Assembly: GCA_036558645.1 (NCBI GenBank)
Contig: DATBFG010000065.1
Span: 25,522-89,521 of the forward strand
Length of the DNA: 64,000 bases
DNA from: DATBFG01 sp036558645
Lineage (GTDB): Bacteria; Acidobacteriota; Terriglobia; Terriglobales; Acidobacteriaceae
Direction: 5' to 3'
This document shows, one piece after another, positions 33,564-42,363 of the stretch. The translations under genes and the position numbers were made by a program. Under the pieces are notes generated by a model. That model saw only the letters and a list, made by a program, of their open reading frames with translations, was not told where the DNA came from and ran no database searches. The first letter of the stretch is position 1. Every line of letters begins with the position of its first letter.

Positions 33564-35960
33564 CTATCCTGTGCTGACCTGGTCCAGAGGTCCCGCAATC
33601 CACTCTGATTTAGAGGGGACTCGCAAGTGAACGGTAGTGCCCCCCATGGGTTTCGATTCGATAGTCAAAGTTCCGTTGGCCAATTTTGCACGTTCCTGCA
33701 TGCTTACCAAACCGAGGCCCTGCATGCTCGATGTGGACTTAGGATCGAATCCGATGCCAGTATCGGAAATCGCCAGATGAATCTCCGAAGGAGTGCTGCG
33801 CAGGCGCACTTCAAAGTGCCGGACCTGACTGTACTTTGCCGCATTGTGCAAGGCCTCTTGCAACACCCGGAAGAAACACAACGAGAGTTCGTAGGGTAGG
33901 TTCAGCGGTCTTTCATCGTGTAAAAATTCAATCCTGAGTTTCTGCTGCGCAGAGAATTCCCTGCAAAAAGCTCGAATAGCCGCTACCAGACCGAGCACTT
34001 CCAACTTTGATGAATGGAGACGGTGCGAGATCGCTTGCAGATCGGCCGAAACGCTACTGGCTTGCTGTAACAGATCACGGATATGGTCGGCAGGTCGGCT
34101 CTCTTCGGTGCCCAGTTCTGCCTTCAATTCTCCCAGGGCAATCGTCATCAATGCCAGTCGCTGTCCAATATCGTCGTGAAGCTCGCGAGCGATTCGAGCG
34201 CGCTCTTGTTCCTGTGCTTCAATCAATCTTCGGTTTACGCTGGAGAGCGCGGCCACCGCCTTTTTCCGCTCGGTGACGTCCAACACTTCTCCCACAAAGT
34301 ATTTTGCGCTTCCTTTCAAGCCGCGAATCACCGAACCGCTGCTTTCTGTGAATAAAATTCGGCCGCTCCTGTGTACGCAGCGTTTCTCGATTTTGCGAAA
34401 GCTTTCTCCCCGATTCAGGGCGTTCGCCAAGACCCGTACGAATGAGGGCCAATCTTCGTGAAATATGATCGACTGTACGGTTTTATTCCGGAGTTCCCCT
34501 TCCGAGTATCCTAAGCAGTCGCAAAAGGCGTCGTTGGCGGCGAGAAAATGTCCTCGTGGCGAGACGATAACCATACCCACAACTGCATCGCGGAATATGC
34601 TGCGAAACCGTTCTTCACTTTCGCGTAGCGTTTCTTCTGCACGCTTCCGTTCAGTGATATCTACTGCAGTGCCGCGAAGCTGAATAATCTTCCCGGTTGC
34701 ATCGCGCAAGGCCTCTCCCCTGCCGCGTATCCATCGTGTTGCACCACTAGCGCGCAGAATTTCCAGGTCCAACTCGTAAAAAGCGCCTGTTCGTAGCGCC
34801 TTTTCAACTTCCGATTGCAACGCTCGCCAACTGTCAGCAGTCAGCAACTTTGCATGATCTTCGTAGGTGGGAGCCGGCAAGGCAGGGTCGAGTGCATAGA
34901 GGCGATACAACTCTTGCGACCACGTGACCTTTCCAGTTTTTACGTCCCAAAGCCAGCTTCCCAGGTGACCGACGCGCTGCGCCTCGATGAGTTCGGCCTC
35001 CCGCTGATGCAGCGCCTGCTCGCGGATAAGCTGCTCCCGCACACGCTGACCTTCTTCCCGTTCCGCGATGGTGGCACCCAGTGTTAATCCCGTGACTGAC
35101 AACACTCCAAAGAAAATGTCCAGCAGTACGGCGTTCATGAATTGAGTGTTGGCCGAAAACGGACCGGATCCCAAAGCCGTTTCCAAGGTTGCAATCGTGG
35201 CAACGAGCAGAATCGATAATGCCGCTCCGCTTACCTCGAAGCGGATGGCGGCCCACATGATGAATGGGAGCACGCTAAACGCAAGGACATGGAGCCTGAC
35301 ATGAAACAAGGAGAGGTCACCGAAGACGAAGAAGCTCGCTGCGATCGAAAGAAGAACTACCACCCCGAGTTCCAGCATTCGCTTTCGTTCGCGAATTTGT
35401 AACAGGGAAGAGAGGGTTAGAAGTAACGGAGTAACTAATAGGACGCCGGTGCCGTCCCCCAGCCAGTAGATAAACCACGCTGACGCCAGTCCCTCGTACG
35501 GCGTGATGTGCGTCGCGTAAAGGACAACAGTGCCGATCAATGAGCTGATCAGGGCGCTTCCCAATGCGCCAAGGAGAATAAGTCCGAGCGCGTCCCGCAA
35601 ACGGGACATCGAACGCTGAAATCCAACCACGCGGTTCAATAAAACGCCCGCAATGAGAGCGGCGAAGGTCGCGCCAGAGGCTTGCCCAACCGCGGCTGAC
35701 GGAATGACTGGGCTTAAAAACGCCACTAGCGAGGCTGCTGCAAAGATTCCAGGCCAGATCCGATAGCCGTACATGAGCACGGCAGCAACGGCCACACCGT
35801 ATGCAGGCCAAACCGGTCCCAGGTTGCTGCTTCGAATGCTGGTTGTCGCTTGTCCCAGTTTGCCTGCCACAAAGTAGGCGACAAACACGATGATGAGTTG
35901 TGTCAGGTACTTCGGGAGATCGCTCTCTGCAGCTCTGGGTTTCTCGATGGGAGTGCCCAT
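33564..35960 (-). CDS. MASE1-PAS-PAS sensor histidine kinase (NarL-type)
   Basis: A sensor kinase of 798 residues from the chosen start. The N-terminal 300 or so residues form a MASE1-like membrane sensor with about eight helices (GPVWPAYGVAVAAVLMYGYRIWP, WLGDGTGVLLVTPLLL). Two PAS/PAC units follow (about 330-450 and 455-590), then the dimerisation domain with the phosphorylation motif ARIARELHDDIGQRLALM. The HATPase domain follows (EALHNAAKYSQ, DTGIGFDP, GLGLVSMQERA). This HisKA_3 type usually pairs with NarL/LuxR-type regulators, but none is next to it. The ATG at 35960 has GGAGCAGG upstream; an ATG at 35987 is possible. It is divergent from tonB. Confidence 0.9.
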   Translation of the reverse strand: MGTPIEKPRAAESDLPKYLTQLIIVFVAYFVAGKLGQATTSIRSSNLGPVWPAYGVAVAAVLMYGYRIWPGIFAAASLVAFLSPVIPSAAVGQASGATFAALIAGVLLNRVVGFQRSMSRLRDALGLILLGALGSALISSLIGTVVLYATHITPYEGLASAWFIYWLGDGTGVLLVTPLLLTLSSLLQIRERKRMLELGVVVLLSIAASFFVFGDLSLFHVRLHVLAFSVLPFIMWAAIRFEVSGAALSILLVATIATLETALGSGPFSANTQFMNAVLLDIFFGVLSVTGLTLGATIAEREEGQRVREQLIREQALHQREAELIEAQRVGHLGSWLWDVKTGKVTWSQELYRLYALDPALPAPTYEDHAKLLTADSWRALQSEVEKALRTGAFYELDLEILRASGATRWIRGRGEALRDATGKIIQLRGTAVDITERKRAEETLRESEERFRSIFRDAVVGMVIVSPRGHFLAANDAFCDCLGYSEGELRNKTVQSIIFHEDWPSFVRVLANALNRGESFRKIEKRCVHRSGRILFTESSGSVIRGLKGSAKYFVGEVLDVTERKKAVAALSSVNRRLIEAQEQERARIARELHDDIGQRLALMTIALGELKAELGTEESRPADHIRDLLQQASSVSADLQAISHRLHSSKLEVLGLVAAIRAFCREFSAQQKLRIEFLHDERPLNLPYELSLCFFRVLQEALHNAAKYSQVRHFEVRLRSTPSEIHLAISDTGIGFDPKSTSSMQGLGLVSMQERAKLANGTLTIESKPMGGTTVHLRVPSKSEWIAGPLDQVSTG

Positions 35961-36120
35961 TTTGACCTGCTCCGCAGCAGCATACATCAAGGTTCGATTC
36001 CCACAACAAGAATGATCTGCGCTGTTCAAATCGGCGCGAAGGGCACTGGAATGACCTATCAATTTACATACGTATGACCGTCTAGAGGCATATACTTGGT
36101 GCTGCGCAGGTACTCACGTC

Positions 36121-37008
36121 ATGCCGGTTGCACCCAGTGCGCCGATTGCCGAGGAGCCGTCTGTCGAGACTCCGCAGAGTCCTGTCATGCCCACCCTAAC
36201 CGGGGAAGGCTATGGCATCTATCGTGCCAAGCCCACCGCGTTTATTTATTCGTACGTCGCGAATCTGGCAGTTACTGGTCTGTTGATCTGGTCCGGACAT
36301 TGGGTGGTTGAGAACCGGGTGCAGATCAAGAACCAGGTGATTTCGCTGGCGTCCGATATCAGTCCCTATGTTCTTCCGGCATCCAAGACGCAGGCGGGAG
36401 GGGGTGGAGGGGGCGGAGACCGCGACAAGCTCCAGGCTTCCAAAGGATCGCCTCCTAAGTTTGCGCGAGATCAGTTCACGCCTCCCGTAGTCGTCGTCCG
36501 CGACGAAGTTCCAAAACTTCCGATGGACCCCACCGTGGTCGGTCCCCCTTCTATCAAGTTTCCGGTTGCGCAAGTCGGAGATCCGTTGGCAGGAGTCATG
36601 GGTCCGCCGTCAAACGGCACTGGTTCCGGGGGAGGCATCGGTAGTGGGAGCGGGGGCGGAGTTGGCTCAGGAATTGGACCGGGAGTTGGTCCAGGTGAAG
36701 GCGGCGGGATTGGAGGCGGATTGTACCGTGTGGGCGGCGGTGTGAGCGCGCCTCGTGCGCTCTTCGCGCCTGATCCCGAATATTCGGAAGAAGCACGTAA
36801 GGCCAAGTATCAGGGTACGGTTATCCTTTATCTGATTGTCGCGGCAGATGGTCGCCCACGCGATATCCGCATCGTCCGGTCGCTGGGATTGGGTCTCGAT
36901 GAAAAAGCCATGGAAGCGGTGAAGACCTGGAAGTTCGAGCCTGCCATGAAAGACGGCCATCCCGTCTCGGTGCAGATCAATGTGGAAGTGAGCTTCCGTC
37001 TGTACTAG
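36121..37008 (+). CDS. TonB-family protein
   Basis: A 295-residue protein with a cytoplasmic N-terminus, one membrane segment (about residues 40-60) and a periplasmic part. A glycine-rich linker (about 155-200) takes the place of the proline-rich spacer usual in TonB. The C-terminal domain (about 205-295) has the TonB fold: PDPEYSEEARKAKYQGTVILYLIVAADGRP, then KAMEAVKTWKFEPAMKDGHPVSVQINVEVSF. TonB passes energy from ExbB/ExbD to outer-membrane receptors; no exbBD or receptor gene is adjacent. Acidobacteria encode several such proteins. No strong ribosome site precedes the ATG at 36121. Confidence 0.88.
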   Translation: MPVAPSAPIAEEPSVETPQSPVMPTLTGEGYGIYRAKPTAFIYSYVANLAVTGLLIWSGHWVVENRVQIKNQVISLASDISPYVLPASKTQAGGGGGGGDRDKLQASKGSPPKFARDQFTPPVVVVRDEVPKLPMDPTVVGPPSIKFPVAQVGDPLAGVMGPPSNGTGSGGGIGSGSGGGVGSGIGPGVGPGEGGGIGGGLYRVGGGVSAPRALFAPDPEYSEEARKAKYQGTVILYLIVAADGRPRDIRIVRSLGLGLDEKAMEAVKTWKFEPAMKDGHPVSVQINVEVSFRLY

Positions 37009-37109
37009 TCATCACGCAACGCTGATTTTTTGCGAATCTTCCGGAGAATTGTCGGCACACATCGGGGCAGAAAATCCAATCTGGGGACTGAGATTCATCA
37101 AGTTGACGG

Positions 37110-37577
37110 CTAGGCAGAAGTCCCCGCTTCCTTCAGCGCGCTTTGTCCCTGGTACCACCTGTACACGAAAAAAGCGTGAACTCCAAATGCCCAAATGGAA
37201 AACATCATCATCAGGGCAATCATGTCCACGGCGTAAAGGCCAATACCCGCCAGAAACGCCCAGCGATGACCACCCCGTCCGATAAACCCCAGACCGAGAA
37301 GAACGACAAGCCAGAGCCCTGCCACGATGTAAAGCACGATGGCGTGAAGTTGACCCAATGGCCTCCCATAAAACAAAAGAAGATCGATCAATCCAATGTT
37401 CACGAGGAAGTTCAATCTGATTGGGAGTAGTCCTGTGCCAAGGGCTGCCAGGCCTGCAGCAAGGAAGAAGAAGTTCGCATCGTTTCTACTGTCTGCACGC
37501 AAGTCGGTGCGACGGTGCTCATCAGCTACCTTTTGCTCTTCGTTTGTTTGGCCTGCCCCGACGTTCAGTATCTCCAT
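37110..37577 (-). CDS. Small integral membrane protein, unknown
   Basis: A 155-residue protein with a hydrophilic start of about 35 residues and four likely membrane helices (around residues 37-50, 55-75, 80-102 and 112-140). I do not recognise a named family. The ATG at 37577 lies 2 nt before the stop of the upstream M20 peptidase gene, so the two are almost certainly co-transcribed. No catalytic motif is visible. It could be a membrane partner of the peptidase homologue, but only position suggests this. Confidence 0.7.
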   Translation of the reverse strand: MEILNVGAGQTNEEQKVADEHRRTDLRADSRNDANFFFLAAGLAALGTGLLPIRLNFLVNIGLIDLLLFYGRPLGQLHAIVLYIVAGLWLVVLLGLGFIGRGGHRWAFLAGIGLYAVDMIALMMMFSIWAFGVHAFFVYRWYQGQSALKEAGTSA

Positions 37578-37579
37578 TG

Positions 37580-39079
37580 TTATCCCGCCATCGCGTACAG
37601 CAACTCCACGTACGCCTTTACGGCGCCATCCATCCCTTGCACCTTTGGATTGCTTGACTCGATCAGGAAATATTCGTTCGGTGCATGAGCTCCATTGCCA
37701 TGTCCAAGGCCGAAGCCGCCAGCAGGTAAGTTCAGCGGCTCGCCGGTAAAGACATAACCTGGCCAAGAGCCGGCGCTGCGTGGCATAACGATAGGATCAA
37801 TCCCAGCGCGCTTGTATACGGCCAGCTCCGTCTTGATCAGTTGCGCGTCCGGAGATGTGCTATTGGGGTCGTACCCGCCCGTCATGTTGACTTCGATATC
37901 CTCGAAGCCCTGTTTTGCCAAGTGAGCCTTCACAGCCGCCAGCGCTTCATCAGCCTTCATGTCGGGGACCAACCGTAAATCGAGCTTCGCCACCGCCCGA
38001 TGCGGAAGAATCGTCTTGCCGCCTGGTCCGGTATAGCCACCGACAAGGCCTTCGATATTCACGGTTGGTCGAGACATAAGCATCTCGAGCGACTCTTGCC
38101 AGCTCACGTCGTTGATCCAATGTTTGACGCCCATCTGCTTCTTTGCCGTGTTCTCATCCAGGCGCTTGGACGCGGTCGCGATCATCGCCTTCTCTTGCGC
38201 TGATAGCGGACGCGCTTTGTCCGCGAATCCAGGAATAGCCGGAGTATTTCCGTCGGGTGTGACCAGTGTGTTTAGCGCCTTGACCAGATGCCATGCGGGA
38301 CTATCTACACGTGCCTTTTCGCTCGAATGCAGATCGGCTGCTGGTCCGCGTCCCCATTTTTCTCCGCTCGAGACGAGTTCGAGTTCCACGACACCCTTGG
38401 CGCCCAACTCCATGGTGACGCCTCCGTCCAGATCTTGCCCCGCATCCGGCAGAAAAATTCCCATCGACTTCTTCAGCGCCGCAATCACTTCTGGACGCCG
38501 AACAATCTGTGCGATGTGCGGCGAGCCGATCTCCTCTTCGCCTTCGGCAATGAGAACCAAGTTCACGGGGAGCTTGCGGCCGGAACCCTGAATGGCGTGA
38601 ATGGCCGCGAGGAATGTCGCCTCTGGGCCTTTCTGATTCACGGCGCCGCGGCCGACGATTACCTTACCGACACCCGGCTTATCCACGAGCGCGGCATCGA
38701 ACGGGGGTGACGACCACTCCGCCGGATTCACCTGCTTCACGTCGTACATGAAGTAGACGCCTAGCGTGCGTGGCGCTCCCGCATCAAGGGTGGCGAAGAT
38801 GCCCGGTTGGTAGTCCGTGGGAAGCTTTGTTACCGACTGGAATCCCGCATCGCGCAGCATTTGCATGGTGAGTTCGCAGCCTTTGTCGACCTCCCGATTC
38901 TCAGCTGCAATCGACGGCTGTCGAATCCACGCCTGCAGGCGTTGGATGGCTTCCTCGTGGCGCTTTTCGACTTCTTTGAAGACAGGTTGAAGATCAGGCG
39001 ACTCGCCAAACGAAAACCGACGGGAAGAGAGCATTGCAGCGGCGGCGGTACTACCCTGTAGAAAGGTTCGACGGTTCAT
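37580..39079 (-). CDS. M20-family metallopeptidase homologue with changed metal ligands
   Basis: A 499-residue exported protein with an N-terminal Arg-Arg signal (NRRTFLQG, Tat-like). The M20 fold is recognisable: YFMYDVKQVNPAEW near 109-122, GRGAVNQKGPEATFLAA near 143-159, AEGEEEIGSPH near 178-188, and a late GHGNGAHAPNEYF segment. In active M20 enzymes the first motif is HxD and the second has an Asp before KG (DxKG). Here the His is Met111 and the bridging Asp is Asn148, while the EEE segment is kept. Catalysis as a normal two-metal peptidase is therefore doubtful. The ATG at 39079 is preferred over a TTG two codons upstream. It is followed by a membrane protein gene after 2 nt. Confidence 0.85.
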   Translation of the reverse strand: MNRRTFLQGSTAAAAMLSSRRFSFGESPDLQPVFKEVEKRHEEAIQRLQAWIRQPSIAAENREVDKGCELTMQMLRDAGFQSVTKLPTDYQPGIFATLDAGAPRTLGVYFMYDVKQVNPAEWSSPPFDAALVDKPGVGKVIVGRGAVNQKGPEATFLAAIHAIQGSGRKLPVNLVLIAEGEEEIGSPHIAQIVRRPEVIAALKKSMGIFLPDAGQDLDGGVTMELGAKGVVELELVSSGEKWGRGPAADLHSSEKARVDSPAWHLVKALNTLVTPDGNTPAIPGFADKARPLSAQEKAMIATASKRLDENTAKKQMGVKHWINDVSWQESLEMLMSRPTVNIEGLVGGYTGPGGKTILPHRAVAKLDLRLVPDMKADEALAAVKAHLAKQGFEDIEVNMTGGYDPNSTSPDAQLIKTELAVYKRAGIDPIVMPRSAGSWPGYVFTGEPLNLPAGGFGLGHGNGAHAPNEYFLIESSNPKVQGMDGAVKAYVELLYAMAG

Positions 39080-39246
39080 GGCCAAAGAGGTTAACGTGAG
39101 CGGGCGAGAGTTGCAAACTGGCTGGCATCAGGGGTTTGCCACATCCGACATTCCATGAGGATAGAGTCCGAAAGTATCCTAGATCCTTGACATCGATAAC
39201 AAATACTAAGAGTTGTGACTAGGCAAGAATAGTGTTTAGTCTAGAG

Positions 39247-39267
39247 AGTACTAGTTTTGATAGTACT
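39247..39267. promoter_or_regulatory. Nested palindromes upstream of the sedolisin gene
   Basis: AGTACTA-GTTTTGA-TAGTACT (39247-39267) is a perfect 7-bp inverted repeat. It is flanked by TTTAGTCT (just upstream) and AGTCTAAA (downstream), which form a near-perfect outer repeat with one mismatch. The whole gap 39086-39454 is AT-rich compared with the genes and contains no open frame I trust. A TTGACA occurs near 39186. This looks like a control region for the protease gene. Confidence 0.55.
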
Positions 39268-39454
39268 TGCCAAAGTAGTCTAAATATGGCCCATTAGACT
39301 CATCTTCTTGCAACTTATTGGAGTAGATGCAACAAAATGTGTCTACCGTCCTTGCAGGCCTTGGAAAGCTGACTAATAATCCTTGTCATTTTGTGACTGG
39401 ATGTCTCTGGCTCGTGCAGCCCGGGCCATAACCTTGTCCCAGGAGAATCTTGTA

Positions 39455-40660
39455 ATGACAAAGAGTCGTAAATTTCTGCTTGCTTTCCTCGTCGTGGTGA
39501 TCACCCTCGCAGTCTCGGCAGGCGCCCAGACACGACGGGGATCGATCATCGTCCCAAGCTCAAGTATTGCCCAGCCCGGCGATGCCGGTGTGAAAGCCCA
39601 CACGAATTACGTGATTTTGAAGCCGGAAGGTGTTTCGCCGTTCTCGACGATTCCGACCGGCGAGACGCCCGCATCCCTTGGGTGTGTCTATAAGCTGGTA
39701 CAGAACCCTGTCCCGGGATGCCCGATCAACGGCAGCACGTCGAATCCTAAGGGTGGGGCGGGAATCATTGCCATCGTGGATGCCTTCGACTATCCCACCG
39801 CTCTGCAGGATCTCCAACACTTCTCGCAGCAATTCGGATTGCCCGCGCCGAAGTTTCACAAGGTCAAAGTAGGAAACCCGGTGAATGATTGCAACTGGAG
39901 CATCGAAATGTCACTCGATATCGAGTGGGCACACGCGATGGCTCCCAATGCGCAAATTCTTCTCGTCGAAGCCAACAGCAACTTCAACAACGATCTGCTT
40001 GCTGCGGTGGACCAGGCTAATCAGTTGATCGCCCAGCATGGTGGCAAAGGTGAAGTTACGATGAGTTGGCAGGGCGGCGAAACCTCCAATGAGGCCCAGT
40101 TCGACTCGCACTTTGCGCAACCCGGCGTTGTGTACTTTGCTTCGAGCGGCGATTCGGGTGGCGTTGTTGGATGGCCTAGCGTATCGGCGAACGTGGTCTC
40201 CGCAGGCGGCACTCGCGTAAACCGCACCAACGGAAACTTCACCAATGAAACCGGATGGAGCGGCAGCGGCGGCGGTCCCAGCCGTTTCATCGCCCGCCCG
40301 AGCTACCAGGATGTCGTTCAGAACATCGTGGGAACCAAGCGTGGCACGCCGGATTTCTCGTACGATGCGGATCCGTTCTCCGGAGCCTCTGTCTACAACA
40401 CCAATCCCTCCTGCGGCAACATTCAGTGGCTGACGGTGGGTGGCACGAGTTTGTCTTCGCCGGCGTTGGCTGGCGTTGTCAACTCTACCGGCTCGTTCAA
40501 CACGAGCACGGCGGCAGAAAACGCAGAGATCTATAGCAATCTCGGCAACTCTTCTGTATTTACCGACATTACGTCCGGCCAGGCAGGTCAATTTAAAGCT
40601 GTTGTTGGCTGGGACTTTGTCACCGGTGTTGGTACCGATGTAGGGAAGACAGGCAAGTAA
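39455..40660 (+). CDS. Secreted sedolisin-type (S53) serine-carboxyl peptidase, short form
   Basis: A 401-residue exported protein with a signal peptide (residues 1-24, cleavage after AGA). The S53 catalytic residues are visible: E151 and D155 in EMSLDIEWAH, D233 in SSGDSGG, and S332 in GGTSLSSPALAG. A C-terminal calcium site is suggested by FTDITSG (D371, I372) and GWDFVTGVGT (D387). Sedolisins are usually acid-active proteases made with a prodomain of about 170-200 residues. Here only about 80 residues lie between the signal peptide and the core, so the prodomain is absent or strongly reduced. The ATG at 39455 has AGGAG 9 nt upstream. The gene has its own terminator. Confidence 0.88.
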   Translation: MTKSRKFLLAFLVVVITLAVSAGAQTRRGSIIVPSSSIAQPGDAGVKAHTNYVILKPEGVSPFSTIPTGETPASLGCVYKLVQNPVPGCPINGSTSNPKGGAGIIAIVDAFDYPTALQDLQHFSQQFGLPAPKFHKVKVGNPVNDCNWSIEMSLDIEWAHAMAPNAQILLVEANSNFNNDLLAAVDQANQLIAQHGGKGEVTMSWQGGETSNEAQFDSHFAQPGVVYFASSGDSGGVVGWPSVSANVVSAGGTRVNRTNGNFTNETGWSGSGGGPSRFIARPSYQDVVQNIVGTKRGTPDFSYDADPFSGASVYNTNPSCGNIQWLTVGGTSLSSPALAGVVNSTGSFNTSTAAENAEIYSNLGNSSVFTDITSGQAGQFKAVVGWDFVTGVGTDVGKTGK

Positions 40661-40688
40661 TCTGAGTGAATTGAAGTCCTGAGTGAGC

Positions 40689-40718
40689 GGCCGTCTGGGA
40701 GACCAGGCGGCCTTTTTT
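40689..40718 (+). terminator. Rho-independent terminator after the sedolisin gene
   Basis: GGCCGTCTGG (40689-40698) pairs with CCAGGCGGCC (40703-40712), with one G-U pair and a GAGA loop, followed by TTTTTT (40713-40718). Confidence 0.94.
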
Positions 40719-40719
40719 C

Positions 40720-41136
40720 TTAACGCAAACCTTGTTCCCCTCGCAGAAAGTGGATACCTATGTAAGTTCCGATCGCCTCAGTGATCAACAAGAGGTAAGA
40801 GGAGACAACGAAAATAGCCCCGGACGTACTATCAGGCTGAGAATGAATATGATCAGGCCCGGCAAGCAGGAAGTGATGATACAGACCGAACATCAGCGCG
40901 GCAAACATCGAAGCCGATAACAATCTGAGCCCGGCAGGTATTCTTGCTGCCCAGACCATTTGCAGAGCCAGCAATGGCAAGGCCAACACTACGATGATGA
41001 CAAACGCCGACTGAAAAGTAGTAAGACCAATCTCCAGCTGGCGGTGGGCCCAACCATGGGCAAAGTTCACAAGAAGGTGGATCAGCACAATGGTCGCTGT
41101 TGCATACAGGGCTGATCGATTTACCCGTGTTGTCAT
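40720..41136 (-). CDS. Integral membrane protein, unknown
   Basis: A 138-residue protein with four predicted membrane helices (about residues 9-28, 40-63, 70-92 and 105-130). Histidines sit near the helix ends (FAHGWAHRQ, GLYHHFLLAGPDHIHS). The histidine-rich loop could bind a metal, but that is only a guess. I recognise no characterised family. It starts at an ATG at 41136, converges on the sedolisin gene and ends right at its terminator. Confidence 0.68.
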   Translation of the reverse strand: MTTRVNRSALYATATIVLIHLLVNFAHGWAHRQLEIGLTTFQSAFVIIVVLALPLLALQMVWAARIPAGLRLLSASMFAALMFGLYHHFLLAGPDHIHSQPDSTSGAIFVVSSYLLLITEAIGTYIGIHFLRGEQGLR

Positions 41137-41196
41137 GGGAATTTACGGAATACTCTCACAAGATTCTAAAGCCTTAAGTCGAAACTGCGCACAAAT

Positions 41197-41234
41197 GAAA
41201 AGCCCCGCACCTCATACGAAGTGAGACACGGGGC
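41197..41234 (-). terminator. Rho-independent terminator
   Basis: On the minus strand GCCCCG (41234-41229) pairs with CGGGGC (41207-41202). The stem continues through three G-U pairs to a CTCA/TGAG segment, giving a 13-bp stem, followed by TTTT (41201-41198). It ends the secreted protein gene that stops at 41274. Confidence 0.82.
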
Positions 41235-41273
41235 GTGCTTCAGACAGTTGGCGAACTATGAAGTCGACCGGTT

Positions 41274-41990
41274 CTATCGCCCGCAGGCAGCTGAATTTCC
41301 GGTGGTTGCGAGCGCTTCTTCCGCGTCTTCGCCGGTGACCATTCCGATACGTCCTCCAGCTTCGAGTGACCAAGTCGCCTTGTCAGAGGTCCAGTTCACC
41401 AGCGTCGCGAGCTGCGGGCTGTCGTAGCCGAGCAGAGGGCCATTGGTGAAGAATAGTTTGCCGCTGGCGCTATCCTGCAAGCAGTAGTTGATTCCTTGCG
41501 CCAGCTTGTTGGTTTCCTGTCCGGGACGGTCGGTTTCCATCTGGAAGGTTCCGCCGTTGTCGCAATCTTTTGCCTGGATCTTCATGTCTGAAGTGTCGTT
41601 GTTGCGCTCAAGAACCATCTGTTCATTGTTCAACTTCAGAACCAACGGCGAATTCAGTGCGCCAGCGACGACCGGAGTCTTGCTGTCGAAAACCTGAGTG
41701 TTGGCCTTCACCAGCTTGTAGTTCAGAACGGTGAAGGTGTTCAGGTCAAGATAGAAGTCCGTATATTGTCCCTGGATGTGAGCGATCTTGTTGGCAAGAG
41801 GGCCCGCAGGGACAACGGTCGTCTGCTTCCCGGAAAAAACTTTGTTGCCGATGGTGACCTGGTAAACACCGCAGGACTTCTTCGCGTGTGCCGGTGCCGA
41901 AAACAAAACGATGGAGGTGATCATCAGCGCGATGGAAAGAAGCGCAGCCTTGATTGTGCGTTGGTGGATTGCGAGGACGGGAGAGTTCAC
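41274..41990 (-). CDS. Secreted protein of unknown function
   Basis: A 238-residue exported protein. The start is probably the GTG at 41990, which has AGGAG 10 nt upstream; the frame itself is open to 42059. A signal peptide of about 35 residues ends in APAHA. The mature part begins KKSCGVYQVTIGNKVF, has few landmarks, and contains four cysteines that could form disulfides (in SCGVY, KDCDNG, YCLQD and AACGR). No enzyme motif is visible. It has its own terminator and stands alone between a membrane protein gene and glmM. Confidence 0.68.
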   Translation of the reverse strand: MNSPVLAIHQRTIKAALLSIALMITSIVLFSAPAHAKKSCGVYQVTIGNKVFSGKQTTVVPAGPLANKIAHIQGQYTDFYLDLNTFTVLNYKLVKANTQVFDSKTPVVAGALNSPLVLKLNNEQMVLERNNDTSDMKIQAKDCDNGGTFQMETDRPGQETNKLAQGINYCLQDSASGKLFFTNGPLLGYDSPQLATLVNWTSDKATWSLEAGGRIGMVTGEDAEEALATTGNSAACGR

Positions 41991-42285
41991 GGTTTTAATG
42001 CTCCTATCTATGATGAAGTACGAGCTACGGTATCTGCCGAAACACACTTCTGTTCCCACCTGGAAGTTAAGAAGTCACCAGGTTATTGCTATGAAATTTT
42101 CTGCTGGACCGTGCTCAGGCGAGTTCGACTACGTTGGACTTTTCTGTTTCACCTGAGACCCGCAGTTACCGGGGCTCGTCTACAAGATAAGATGGTGACA
42201 CTTCTGAAATGGTTTCACCTTTTCGCTCATTGCTCCAGCGCAATCAATAAGTTACAGCAAATAAGGCTCATGCTTGTTTTGAGAA

Positions 42286-42304
42286 CAATTTCGTTGCGAA
42301 ATTG
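42286..42304. repeat. Perfect 8-bp inverted repeat downstream of glmM
   Basis: CAATTTCG (42286-42293) and CGAAATTG (42297-42304) around a TTG loop, about 60 nt after the glmM stop. No clear T-run follows on the minus strand, so a terminator role is possible but weak. The rest of the gap 41991-42363 shows only a 6-bp repeat (ACCTGG 42059, CCAGGT 42079). Confidence 0.5.
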
Positions 42305-42363
42305 AGTTCAGTTAGTTGCTCTGGAGCAAATTCGGTTGTGGAAATCACTCACATCGAAATACC

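Noticed and set aside
35990..36002. T-loop-like GGTTCGATTCCC suggesting a tRNA
   Set aside because: No matching T-stem partner, anticodon arm or acceptor stem around it.
36067..36076. CATACGTATG palindrome between the histidine kinase and tonB genes
   Set aside because: A 10-bp palindrome is easily due to chance and nothing else supports it as an operator.
39911..40591. Long frame antisense to the sedolisin gene (226 codons)
   Set aside because: The sense strand encodes a clear protease; the antisense frame is a by-product of GC-rich codon use.
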